NCBI GenBank assembly: GCA_001466705.2
Contig: LATX02000035.1
Span: 310,001-374,000, forward strand
Reading direction: 5' to 3'
Source of the DNA: Moniliophthora roreri
Lineage: Eukaryota > Basidiomycota > Agaricomycetes > Agaricales > Marasmiaceae
Length of the DNA: 64,000 bases
The translations under genes and the position numbers were made by a program. The notes below the pieces were generated by a model that saw only the letters and a list, made by a program, of their open reading frames with translations, was not told the origin of the DNA and searched no databases. Below, piece by piece: positions 45,090-56,899 of the stretch (the first letter of the stretch is position 1; every line of letters begins with the position of its first letter).

Positions 45090-47620
45090 ATGGGTGTCCC
45101 TGGTCTTTGGGTAAGATAAACACTAATTGTACTGCTCACATGTTGATGCTCTTTTACAGTCTGAACTTTGGTCAAGCTGCCAAACTCTTTCATTACTTTT
45201 CCTTGCCACCATTGAGGGGTATCAATGCAGAGAGTTACACATCTTTATCATTAGAGTTGATATGCCATACATCAATTATCTCTGTGCCTTGCTATTCTGC
45301 TGATATGTCTCAAAAAGTGTGTTACTAGATTCCTTGAGGGCTATAACTATGAACCACAGCCTTCTCCATTCCTCCCTTACTGCTTTGCATCTTCTATTCT
45401 ACTGGCTATGCTATTTCCTCAAATTACCCATCACACCAATTTTCTTCTTTGATGGACCAAATTGTCCTGAATTCAAGTGTCAAACCCAAGTCAAGCCTGA
45501 GGTTATGTGATACTATGAAGATGCCAAGGTCCTCATAAAGGGGTTTGGATTTGAAGTGTACCAAGTAAGTGTTGGCAAACAGGTTATCTGAAGTCTCTCT
45601 GAAGTATTCTTTAGAGTCCTGGTGAGGCAGAAGCAGACCTTGCCACATTCAATGCTCATGGAATCATCAACTGCATTCTCAGTGATGATGTGGATACTTT
45701 TCTTTTTGGTGCTCAATGTGTCATCTGTATGAGAAAGTACATTAGTTTTTTAAGACTAAGCCAATGCATGCCCAGCTTTACTGTGATTTAGACCAGATCC
45801 TCAGAAGGATGATGTGTTCATCTTCAGTGCCGTTGCTATTGAGAATGACAATCAGCTGGGTCTTGACCATGATGGCTTCATACTTGCTGCTCTTGTCTCT
45901 GGCAGTGACTATCATAGAGGCTTGAAGAGGGCAGGCATTTCAACAGAAGTTGCCCTAGCTCATTGCAGATATGGAAGAACACTTGTTGAGATCTTTTCAC
46001 AGTATGAGGGGCAGGAACTCAAGGTGAAGCTAGAGCAATAGCGAGAGTGTGTCCAAACAGAGCTCCATACAAATGCTTCTGGATTCCTCTCATGGCGTTG
46101 CCCTAATATCATCCAATATGTTGATAACTCTTTCCCTAACTGTGAAGCTCTCTCTTTCTACTTGAACCCAATCACCTCATTCTCTACTGGCTCACCTCCT
46201 GACACCACCTACTGGGGACCACACAACCCATGCATCAATATGCTCCTAAAGTTCTGCTATGGGAATCTCTGGAGAGATTGGAAAGAGCTTTTTCAACAGC
46301 TTTCAAAACACCTGTGGCCTGCAGTTGCCTTCTGTCAATTTAGCTCAGTGAGTATATTTGCCTCAGCGTGACTATAGATCCAACTCACTATTCCAATACC
46401 TCCCACAGTGTGCACCTGTATATGATGCCAAGTTCCATAGCATCATAACCTTGGGATGCTCAGCACAAGTCACCAAGGTCTACTCAGGCCAGCATACATA
46501 TTCTGAGTCAGAAAGATATCCACACTCCAGTTGAATGACTTGCTATCACATTGGTGTCAAGCCTCACATCTTTGCTCAACTAGCTGGAGTCGACCTTAAC
46601 AGTCTTCAGCCTGATGAGCGCTTCATTGTCGACAAAGCTAAAGTATGAGTGCCTAAAGAGACTCTCAGCATCAGCACACTGTGTTTGCTTGACTTCAGAA
46701 TCAATAACACTTTATCTGATGCTCAGCTCACACAAAGGTTTGTTCTACACTTATTCAATTCAGGCCTGTAGCTAACATCATTACTTAGAAGGCTGGCCAT
46801 GACTATTGCACACATTCCAATTGTTATGCTACTTGCACAGCAACAACAACTACTCGACACCACTTAAGTGAAGTGACATCAAGTGTCAAGGTTCAAGTTT
46901 GAGTTCAACAACTCAACAGTAGGTAATACCTTCTGCTGGTTATCAAGAGTTCAGTTGTTGGTTTGCAAGATACAAGGTCGATTAACCAGGTCAAGCTGAA
47001 GAGCTTTGACCCAGTTTCTATCTACTTATTATACATCATTTGGGTGTCAACATCGTAGGTCTGAGAGAGATATCTTAGCAGATAGGACCAGATAGAACTT
47101 GAAAGAATAATGAAGTCAGAGATAAATCATAATGAAGTCAACAATAAAGTCAGTAGTAAAGTCATGATGATGTCATGATGAAGTCACAAAAGAATGAGAA
47201 AGAATTGGATAGAAAAGAATAGATAGGATAGACTAAAATGGGAGCTGGAAAGGTGGAGATGTCCAGATGTTAAGAAGTAGCATAAAGAGACAAAAAGAAA
47301 TGAAGTGCTCAAAGAAGCACTGAAATAGGTAATAGTACAAGAAAGGAAAAGAAAGTCTGTGGCAATAAAGAAAAATTGTAACACCAATGGTACCAGAACC
47401 AATTCAAATCCCAATTGCAGTCTTGAACGATAATAACATCACAAGTGCAGTTACAATGCCAGAACTGGGTCAAATCTCTGTTGGGGTGCTCAATATTGAT
47501 GGGAGCAAGCCTAAAGATATAGAGATGGAGATGATTACCAAGTCTGAGAAGGAGGAGGTGCAATACATCATCACTCACTGTAATGGTGTTAAAGTCATTG
47601 ACCTGACTCAATATGAGTAG
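45090..47620 (+). pseudogene. XPG/GEN1-type structure-specific nuclease, copy 1, decayed
   Basis: Opens with MGVPGLW (45,090), the hallmark start of XPG/FEN1/GEN1 nucleases, then a 49-nt intron. Later landmarks: ITPIFFFDGPNCPEFK (N-region, metal Asp in DGP, ~45,450), SPGEAEADLATFNAHGI and ILSDDVDTFLFGAQ (I-region acids, ~45,620-45,710), DGFILAALVSGSDYHRGL (~45,875) and ALAHCRYG, then a C-terminal part with FYLNPITSFSTG and VPEPIQIPIAVLN (after the inserted LTR). Such enzymes cut flaps or four-way junctions. Stops at ~45,300, 45,508 (TGA where CGA is likely) and 46,039 kill the frame. It follows recombinase copy 1 by ~425 bp on the same strand. Confidence 0.85.
46822..47383 (-). mobile_element. 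Solo gypsy LTR with perfect 5-bp target duplication
   Basis: 562 bp in reverse orientation, flanked by CCAAT on both sides (46,817-46,821 and 47,384-47,388). Same TGTTAC...TAACA family as the others. It has split the C-terminal exon of nuclease copy 1. Confidence 0.93.
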
Positions 47621-47639
47621 TTCCAAATGTCACTATCTG

Positions 47640-49560
47640 TACTTGTATTGTATGTAGGGTATGAGTTTATACACAAGAAGCCTCATTATGCTGAATATGC
47701 TACAATTGAGTCCAAGAAATATGTACCAAGTTATCAAAAACACTAGATATCGGTAGTGTAATTAGTATGGATATATTCATTGTAAGTACTGGCAGTACAA
47801 GCAAGGTCTCATTGTCATTGAAGTTCCTTGTCAATGCATGAAAAGCTCCACTTCTTCTTCTTCTCATTCCAAAACTCCTACCAGAATGCATCTTTGCCAT
47901 GCATTTTATAGTAGCAAGCTATCCACTTGAATGAATCGTTAGACCTCAAAAACATGGATCAAGTGACAAGGATCGCTTACTTTCCAAGTGTTCCAATTTC
48001 CCTTCAATGCCTTCCAATGCTGGTCCTCAGAGTCATTCCTGTCAGTGTGACTGAAAATTTCATTCCAGTACTTGATCACAATTCGGCGCTCATTAATCAC
48101 AATCTCACATGCATCCTTATTGAATTCATCCCATGTGTTGGACCATTGTTTTACAAGACCATCAACATTCTTGAATGACTGTGACTTTGGCTCTGGAACC
48201 GATCGTCAGTGGAACACCAATACTGTCTCATCCACAAGTTTAATGGATTTCAGGTCATTGGAGCCTCCATGAGAATCGGTAGGTGTTATGGAATCTGTAT
48301 TGGAGCTCATAGTAGGTGGTGGTGGTGCCAGTGCCAATGGTGCATTCTGCAGAAATGATGTGACAGAGAGTTGACTGGAAGGTGGCAATGATGGTGCAGG
48401 ATGATGGAGTGGCATCGAAGTAAAATAGAACATAGATGCTTCATCAGATGGAGGTTCAGATGCTGGTGGTGACAGATAGCAATATATGGTGTCAGTACAG
48501 ACTGTTGATGCCAACTGCTGCATGTTGGCCATAGCCTTCACCTCCTTCCACAGCTGCTGATTTTCGAGCCTCATCTCATTGAGACACCTGACAATATCTT
48601 CATTTGTGACCTGTTGTAAGTGTTAACTCTGCAATTCACAAGAATAGATGTTCAACTTACCCTTTGAGGTTCTTCCTCTGTGTCTGAGGGATCTGGGGTC
48701 ATTGGCCTTGCCAGATAGAGTCTGCAGGTCTCTTCTGCCTAATGAACTTGATCAGCATGTGGATTAGAAACAAGCCCAACTTACCCAATCAAGAAGGTCT
48801 TGCTTTGCCTTGAGTGAACGAGTGTTGTGAGAGCATTTGATGGCTTCTAAGGGTTGATCTTTTATGAGTTCCTCCCGGCACACCTTGTACCCAGTCTTCT
48901 TCTTGTGTTTCTTGTTGTTTTCGGGTCACAGTCCTTTATGTGGATGCCTAGCACCAGGCCTTTGGCTAAAGAAATAGCAATGAATACAAGTGATTAATGA
49001 ATCTGAATAGGTATGCACAGTTTCCAATCTTCCAGCTTCAAGCTATACTCCTTTAGTTTCTTTAAAAAATCTCCCTTCTTGCCTTTTGTCCCAAACCTGA
49101 GGTTTTGATGTATCACCAGCAGTTCATCTTGGTTGAGCTGGTCACTGAATCAAGTTAGTATACTGGATTTATGAAACCCAAAGACACAAGACATACAGTT
49201 TATATTTCACTATTGCACCATCCTTGGTCCCCAGAAGCTCATACTCTTGATTTTTATCCTTACAGCACTCTCACTCAGAAGCCTCTCCTGTTGATTCTAT
49301 CACCACATCCTGATCCAAATCCATCAGTTGCTTGAGGCTCAGCCAATAGTTCCAAGACAACTTTTCATTCAAAGCAGTAAAAGTGACCAGCAGAGCAAGG
49401 CCTACACCTACAGAGAAGGATGTGAGGTGGGATGATGCTGCAACTGTGAATAGGGTGAAGAGGTATTGGTAGGTGGAGCCAGTTGCCTGGCCATCATAGG
49501 GAGTGACAGCAGCATCATTGGCGATTGATCTGGTGAGCATGAAATGTGAACGAGGTAGAA
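47640..49560 (-). pseudogene. SAP-like protein with hydrophobic N-terminus, copy 2, decayed
   Basis: Same family as copy 1. Minus-strand order: hydrophobic segment (SFSVGVGLALLVTFTALNE, ~49,370-49,420), an acidic stretch (LMDLDQDVVIESTGEASE), a SAP-like helix-turn unit (DELLVIHQNLRFGTKGKKGD then FLKKLKEYSL, ~49,050-49,130), a basic linker with KDCDPKTTRNTRR, a predicted helical segment (RLENQQLWKEVKAM, ~48,560), a Pro/Ser-rich linker (~48,310-48,480), and a C-terminal part (QWSNTWDEFNKDAC; DQHWKALKGNWK). At least four stops and several frame changes are seen. It lies tail-to-tail with nuclease copy 1. Function unknown; a DNA-binding accessory role is inferred only from the SAP-like segment. 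Confidence 0.55.
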
Positions 49561-50349
49561 TTAGCAAAATTGATTTTTTATTGGGAGGGGAGACAGCAGG
49601 AAACACTGGCGACAGGAGACGTGAAATGTGGAGTGTACATTGAAGGTCTAGACAAGCAGTGCCAATGCCAAACCCTCCAGATGCTCGCTAATCAATCGAG
49701 CTGTCTACTCTGCCCCGAACCACTACAGCAGTGTTACAATTGGGTCTTTATCCAGAGAGAAGTATTAGGTGTGGTAAGGGGAGGAGCATGAAGATATACA
49801 CTAAGAAGTGAAAGAGAAGAGGATTCAACAAGTCATATTATTGCTAATGAGAATTCTAGTGCTCACTATTCACTCTGAAGGACCCCAACCCAATTCTCAT
49901 ATGAAACTGGATGGAGACCTGGCAGATGACTGGGTCCCTTACTCATTTAGATGTACATAGATAGCCTTCAATTGTAGATTGTGTTTCATTGGATACTATT
50001 GGATAGTGCATCTAAGGTCAAGGTCTTTGAATTCAGAGTACCACTGAGCACAGTAGAACTCAACCAATCCACTAAGCATAAACTGCTTAGGGCATGACAT
50101 GACAAAATGGATTTCCATAAAGTAGTCAGTTTAGCTAAGTGATCGTGATGACAGCTAAACAGCCTCCTACATACACCCTCGTTATTGAACAGGGCCTTGA
50201 GCTCAAGCTGGGCTCGACGGACCGCAAATACTAGTGCCAACGCAACTTATTACTGCACCGATTGCCAAAGTTTCTACATATCATAGGCATTGATTCATAC
50301 AAGCATGAGGCGTGTAGGTAGAACATAGCAAACACATAACGACACCCAG
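49561..50349. other. Boundary zone between repeat DNA and host genes; rpl5 3' flank
   Basis: CpG frequency returns to normal from about 49.54 kb. No gene is supported. The last few hundred bases are the likely 3' untranslated region and terminator of rpl5. Confidence 0.4.
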
Positions 50350-51414
50350 CTACTCATCGTCATCCTCCTTGTCGAGGCCATCAGCCTGGAATTTTTCGAT
50401 CTTCTCGGCGATACGCTGTTTGCGTTGCTCGAGAGTGAGCCTGGGTACTTTGTATTTGAGGGACTCTGCCTTCCAATCTTTGCTCTTTTCGGTAGGTTTG
50501 AAGGAAGGATCCTCGCGGATAGCAGCGTAGGCATTAGTGTAGATCTCCTCGATATCTTCTGAGCCGATCCCATCGGTGAGGTAGGTGGAGAATTGCTTCT
50601 TGAATCTGACGAGGGGAAGCATTAGTACCGAGGCTAACAAGATGCGCACTGTGACATACCTCTCGTCGTCTTCTTCCTCCAAACTTTCCATATACTCTGC
50701 AACATGGCCACCAAAGATGTACTTCTTCAACACCTCGGCATCAAGCTCCTTGCTCTCTGGGTCGTAACCAGGGAAACGCTTTTCGTTGTGCGGGATGAAG
50801 ATACCGCCATCTGAAGCACCCTTCATAGCACCAAAGACACGGGAACCGGTGGAAGTGCGCTTGAGACCGACATCGAGGTAGCACTTGAAGGGACGAGGAG
50901 CATCGTCTTCTTCGATAGCTTCGGTGACAGAATATTCACCGTTTGGTTCGGTGACACCTTCGTACTTGTCTGCCAAGCCGACTTTGGTGAGTGCGCGACG
51001 TGCGCAGAGGAGACCAGTTGCGTAGGCTTTACAAAAAATTGAGGACAAGAAAACGTAGTAAAGATGTATGCGCACCAGCAGTCCAGTTTGTCAAGCCGTG
51101 GTTGATACCATATCTGGGCAACTCCTTCGAGCTGGCAGCAGCGAGGATAAAATCGCCCTGAAGTCTAGCGTAGACTACTTGGACGATGACTTGCTTGTTG
51201 GTGAAACGAACAACTAGACGGTATTTAGGTGCATTGCTGCAAAGTGTAAGCTCACAAGCCAGAGAAAATCAAGTCGTACGTACTACTTATTCTTTGCCTG
51301 GGTGACGAGCCTCTTCCTTGCATAGTAGTCGGTCTTTCCCTCCCTCCTTCTGCGGTATTTGACTTGGAAACGGGAGAAGTAGGCGTCGGTCTTGATTTTT
51401 TTGACGAACGGCAT
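50350..51414 (-). CDS. rpl5: 60S ribosomal protein L5 (uL18)
   Basis: Structural protein of the large ribosomal subunit. With L11 it binds 5S rRNA and brings it into the pre-60S particle. Four exons (51,414-51,284; 51,236-51,076; 51,026-50,660; 50,605-50,350) join in phase to 304 codons plus stop, close to the ~297-residue length usual in fungi. Diagnostic stretches: [19 protein letters not shown] (residues ~19-37), [55 protein letters not shown] and a C-terminal acidic-basic tail ending EDDDE. Introns are 47-54 nt. The start MPFVKK lies directly after a splice acceptor, and the likely 117-nt leader intron (51,415-51,531) fits a ribosomal protein gene. Intact. Confidence 0.97.
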
Positions 51415-51900
51415 CTACATCCAATGTTAGCCCCACGAATCCAGCGACTTAAAGACAAATCTCGGGTGTAAATGCAGAGTGGGTACGTAGAATGGTTCCC
51501 TGAAGTGAACTAGCATGAATTTGTGACGTACCTTGAGGAGGAGGGTGGTCTCGACGTGATCAGTGTTGGCGATGAAGATTTCTGTCCTGTTGAACCACTC
51601 GTGGACCAGTCCGTGGCCCAATTCGGGAATTGCCGAATCCCACATCGCTCGTTGGGTTGTACATTGTATAAAGATATACTATAGAGGGTATGCGACAAGG
51701 TGAAGAACAATGCTGTATGCAGGTGGCAAAGGAGAGTGGTTGCACTAGGATAAATAGAATGTGATAGCGAAAGGACGAATAATTATATATAAGACCTACG
51801 ACGCGAACCAACCTGATATCCTTAATAAAGAATGCGGATAACCTAGTAATAAACAAGACCTGAACGAGATCAAAAATGTATATGAAAACATGAAATCCGG
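51415..51900 (-). promoter_or_regulatory. rpl5 leader intron and promoter region
   Basis: A canonical donor (GTACGT, ending at 51,531) and acceptor (TGTAG next to the start codon) define a probable leader intron. Upstream to the stop codon of the RhoGAP gene (51,901) there are about 370 bp for the transcription start and promoter. No TATA box is obvious. The exon upstream of the intron is open and in frame with the L5 start, so a longer N-terminus cannot be ruled out from sequence, but L5 homologues begin at MPFVK/MGFVK. Confidence 0.5.
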
Positions 51901-54900
51901 TCATTTAAACACATTGGGTGCGCTTTCCACAAGCCACTCAATGGTTAAAGCCTTGCCAGCCATATCGCTGAATTCAGCGCCGGGATTGCGAGACCGCATG
52001 AGTGTAGCTGCAAGCAAACCAATTCAGAATATGACGAAACACAGAAAGAATGGTAAACTGACGTCCAAATACCACTCCGAGGTTGCGAGCATTCATGAGA
52101 TTAACTTCGGACCGTTCGCGAACTCTGCGAAAAGTAGTCAGTCTCTTGTTATAGAACGGAGCGAAAACATACCGGTTGAGATGGAGCATCAACACTCTCA
52201 ATGTATGATAATGCTCGAGCGGCAGTTTATTCACAAGTTCTGACAAAGTGTTATCCTTTGTTGCTACATCCTTGATCTCCACGGCGGATACAAAATGATC
52301 ATGAAGGTCATGGGTGAGTAAAGGGTCGGGCAAATTTCGCAAGTATGTCTTCAACACAGAGGTTACGCTGCAGATATCGTTGAACTTCTCCTGGTCACGA
52401 AGATCGAATGCATCGTAGTTTCCGCGTTCAAAGAGCTGGGTGATAATCCTTGATTGGCCCGATCCTCCAGTCTTTCGGTAGATGCCTTCGTATTCCATAC
52501 CTGCAACGAAGAGATTAGAACGAACGAAAGTCACCACGTCATTACTCACCAATGGCTTCTACTGCCTCAATACACTTCTCCACAATGACGGGCACCAACC
52601 GTTGGCCCCCTCTAGCGTCAGACCGAACTTGTTCTATCAGGTCACGGCCAAACATGGATGGGGCTACAAAAGCTTCAGACACTGGTAGCATCAAAGGTAC
52701 AAAGTCTACTCACGCATAGGCTGAGAGTCTTCATGTGCTGCATTGGACTGTTGAGAGCAGTAAGTTTGAACATGGCTCACACAGCGCGTATGAACTGAGA
52801 TATTGCACCCTGATTGTACAGTTAGAATATTGATCTGAACACTAGTATCAGAGGAACGAACCAGTGCATCGTAGCTGTGAGCCCCACATCTTATCCCCAC
52901 AGTGATCACATCGAGTGAAGCGCAAGAGACTGAGTGGTTGAAAGTTGTGCTCCATCGCAGTCTTTGCTTTGAGGTCGGCATATGATGACTGCGTTGCGAC
53001 ATCTTTCGATTTGGACACAGGCCATTTCATACCAAATCTAGGGCCCTTGGAAGGTGTTCCTTCCATTTCAGGTTTAGCTTTCCCGTGACGAGGGTCAGTG
53101 GCGTCGTCAAAAGGCGCAGCCACGGGGACGGATGGGTGTAAATACTGCATCTGAGCGGGTTGTCTCGTTGATGAGACTTGTTGTACTGGCATATGAGTTT
53201 GTTGCAATGTCGGTAATAGAACGTGGTTCGAAGCTGGAGGCTGAGGAGGCTGCTGAACTGCAACAGGGGGTCTCGATGCTTCTTTTTCTTCGGGTATCCT
53301 GTCCCTTGCTCGAGGATCCTGACCCTTCGTTGTCTCTGGTCCAGCAGCCATACGACGAGCATACTGAGCACTCAGCTGCGCCAATTCCTCATTGCGAGCA
53401 TTGAGAACTGTGGTCTCCTCTAAATAAACATCACGAGCTGCCCGGAGCTCCATTATTTCCCTTGCTAGTGCCTCTCGTTCTTGCGTCAATGGGACGAGCT
53501 CCCGCCGATACTGGATTTTGAGATTATCCAGTCGCTTTGTGAGGCTACGACTCAACGTTGATTTGCCGGGATCAGGCGAGGTAGACGAGCTGAAAAACCC
53601 TTGAGGTAACATTGCGGGTCATAGGCATCACAACGTACCTCTTAGATGCTGATAACTCTTCCACTTCAGCCAATGTCATATCTCGTTCCACTCGCAACTT
53701 TGATAAGTCGTGCTCTAAACCAGAAAGGCTTTCATGTAGCTCCTTTGTCATTTGCTGTCGCAATTCCTGCCTCCGCGAATCACCCGAGAGTGCTGTGAGA
53801 CGTGCTGCCTGCCCTGATAGTAGCACTCTCAATCGGGTTACCTCTGCCTCAAGTTCCCTCCGCGTTTTCAGTTCACGATCATATTCTGTTTGCGCTACCG
53901 TTAAACCTTCCATGTATTGCTTGCTTGCCCGCTAAAAATAATGGTATGAGTTGGCAGCATTTGCAGATGGAATGCGACGAACCTTCATACCATCCAGACT
54001 CCCCTTCAGCTCCGAGTACTCGACTTTCCGAGCTGCCATGACCTTGATGATTGCCTCTACGAATCCACGGTCCAACTTCAATTGCTGCGCACCACGATCT
54101 CTGGCATCTGCCATTACCTCTTGCAACCTCTGCAAAACTTGATCGGTAGGATCTGGTTTCTCTGGCTTATCATTGGTTTCATGTGGAGGTGGCGAGATAG
54201 TTATACGAGCGGTACTGTCAGAGCCATTGGAGGGTTCTGGGGTAATCGGGATCGCCTTGTGGGGTTCAGCTCGAGCTTCGGAAAACGCGCGGCCCCGTCC
54301 TAAGGATGAATTGTCAGTTTGCTTAGGTATACCAGAAGACACGCTTTGCGACCTAAATTTATGTCAGCCATGTATCGTACATTTGGAGAGAAGAATGTTA
54401 TACCGATCTAGAACAAGGGGTGCTGGTACAACTGCGCGCCTGGCACCTCGAGGCCCATTCACTTTGGTTGCCAGACCCATAGATGCGACAGAAGGCGAGG
54501 GCGTTGATGGTTTTTTGTCATCCTCTTCAGGTTCTGCTCTTTGTTCGGTGACACTCGCTAGTTGCGCAAGCTGCTGCAACGGCGGCGCCCCGCTTACAGA
54601 ATTGAATAGATCCGAGAAATCGCCCGCGTTGAGCGAGAAGCGTATCGGGGGCAGAGCAGGTGCAATAAACGTCGCATGAGACGTTTGCTCCACCGGAGAC
54701 GACTCGGACGTATTGTCGTCGCTGTCAACTTGTGGATCGACATCACCCTTCAAAGAGAGTAAGTCTGCAAGTGGCTGGACTTCCTCGCCGTCGTCTTCCT
54801 GTCGCAAAAGATCTTCTTTGGGTGGTGGATCAGGAGGTATGGAACCGATAGACTCATGAGCTTCATTATCTGTCTCGCTCTCTGTCGCGCTTTCAACGCC

Positions 54901-56654
54901 ATGAGGAACATCAACCCTCGAGTTCGGACGAGACCTGCTCGCTGACCGAGACCGCTGGTTGCCTGATGATAACTGCTCCCGACTACTCGGCCGATCATCA
55001 AACGATCTTTGGGGCCGAAGTGGTATAGGAGAGGCTCGACCCTGCAAATTTTGTGTCTGGGTTGTTAATCGGGTTGGAAGAGCATCAGAAGTTGCATTAG
55101 TTCGCAATTTTGGACGCATAACCACTGTCTGATCGTCCGCCATGGCAGCGGTTGCGGAGACTGAACGCAATCTGGAAGCCATGTTTGGATCATGATTGGG
55201 ATCATGGTTTTGTGCAGAATGAGAGTCGCTCGAACCTTGGGAAGAACTGGGACGCGACAGTTCATTATCAGATAACCGGTCCCGCAGAGGCGACGACGCC
55301 GAAGGAGATTCTCGGCCATTCTGCGAGGACGTGGAAGTGCGATTATTCTGTTGCTTGCCAATAAAAGTGGCAGATAAAGGGGATAGACTGGGAGAATAAG
55401 AAGGGGTGTTGCTGGAGGAAGGCGCTTTGAAATTGTTCAAGGAAAGACCGGGATTGATTGATCGACGTTTTTCGGCCCTGGAGGTAACGTTCAGGCTAGC
55501 GGTAGTTCCGTTGCCGTTAGGCACAGAGATAGATGGAATATCCATGCTTCCGGAACTAGTGCGCTGGATATTTCCCTGATGAGAGACCTCATCGTAGCTG
55601 GCGGCTCGACGACTGTCGTGTTCGTCAATGGAAGGATGGGACAGTAACGGTTTCTTGTTGTAAGGAGAACCCTGATCCACTGAGGAGGTCCGAGGCGGTG
55701 GATGAAAAACTGTAGGGTGTTGCGCCGAGGTGAGATTGAGAGGTTGCGAGGACTTGGCGGTGAAAGCTTTCTCCGTAGCATGATTGTTCTGAGATGTATC
55801 GTTCACATACGGCCCAGATTGCGCGGAGGATGCACTCTGGTTTAAACTCATTGAGGTGGACTCGGCAGATTTCGAGGGATTTGGTAGATCGTGAGAGTCG
55901 GCGGCCGGCGATGAAGTTGTCTATATCAATACTATGAGCCAAGCCCAGAAGATGCGGGACGGAAACATTGAACGTACCTCACTCTCGCGAGGACGAAGCC
56001 TAGCATCTCTCTCTCGAGGACTAGTCGAGCTGCTTCCCCCAGCAGCTGCGGCTGCCTTCTCCTTCTCCGCTTTCTTTTGAGCATGCTTTCTTATCTTTAT
56101 CATGCGTTGATTGTGACAGTTCATACAATAGATACCTTGACTAGTCTTCGCAAAGACAAGTTCGTCAATCCGACTGTGGCATATCTTGCATTTGAAACAG
56201 TGGGCATGGTACGAGTCGTCACCGGTCATAATCGCCTCGTCGAGGATAGGGAGATGACAGATGTTGCAACTATAGGAACAATTGGCGCAAATGGGGGAAC
56301 CATCGGAAAGGAGGAGAAGATTGGTGTCGGCGGTGACTTTGTTGGTACACTTAGCGCATCGAAAACAGTCGACGTGGAAGAAGGATGAACTAGAGGTAAC
56401 GAATGATCAGCGAAAGTCCAAGAAGGTAGCGAGAATGAAACGTTTGACGTGTTGACCGAGCTATGAAATGAAATAAAAGATGGAAATCGAGTTGATAGCA
56501 CTCACCCGAATGCAACGACTAGACCACCTTCTTCCGTGACCGCCGATAGCTTACACCCCGGACATATCCTGTCTCCCACCAACGGTAGGGTGTCTGCGAT
56601 TTGCTGCTGGGACATGTCGCGAATTTCATGCTGAGGTTGCATAGTCGCGAGCAT
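51901..56654 (-). CDS. LIM-C1-RhoGAP protein (Rho GTPase-activating protein)
   Basis: Switches off Rho/Cdc42-type GTPases, likely controlling polarity and the actin cytoskeleton. Eleven exons (from 56,654: ends at 56,506; 56,389-55,978; 55,920-54,404; 54,352-53,983; 53,931-53,639; 53,589-52,862; 52,809-52,714; 52,663-52,550; 52,500-52,173; 52,124-52,063; 52,007-51,901) join in phase to 1,391 residues. Two LIM zinc domains (~31-147: CPGC..HVDCFRCAKC; CNIC..HAHCFKCKIC), a long Ser-rich disordered region, coiled coil (~770-980), a C1-type zinc domain (~1,125-1,175, HNFQPL..CDHC..MWG..VHTRC) and RhoGAP (~1,189-1,385) with the arginine finger in EGIYRKTGG (about R1235). This order matches fungal Rga-type proteins. 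A 36-nt leader intron seems to precede the start. Confidence 0.93.
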
Positions 56655-56899
56655 AATACGAGCTGAAAAACACGGATTAAGGGGCTAGGAGAGGAAACCT
56701 GTCCGACCCGCCAGGATGAGATAATGAGTATTGAAGAGAATGGAGAATGGAAAGAGAAGGAAAAGTTTGAGGGAGGAAGAGGACAAGGACAGACGCGGAG
56801 ATGGACTTGGGTCCTGAAAGTGGTCACCAGCGGACTCGGGAGCAAGCACCGACTTCGTTACTACCTCCCTTACATAAACTTATACAAAACTCATCTCTC
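56655..56899. promoter_or_regulatory. Divergent promoter between RhoGAP and KTI12 genes
   Basis: Only 245 bp separate the two start codons, so both genes must be driven from this interval. It is CpG-containing, with a purine-rich block near 56,730-56,790 (GGAAAGAGAAGGAAAAG). No TATA box is clear. Confidence 0.7.

Noticed and set aside
53132..54679. Plus-strand open frames over the RhoGAP gene
   Set aside because: They lie antisense to in-phase exons carrying C1 and coiled-coil sequence and have no motif of their own.
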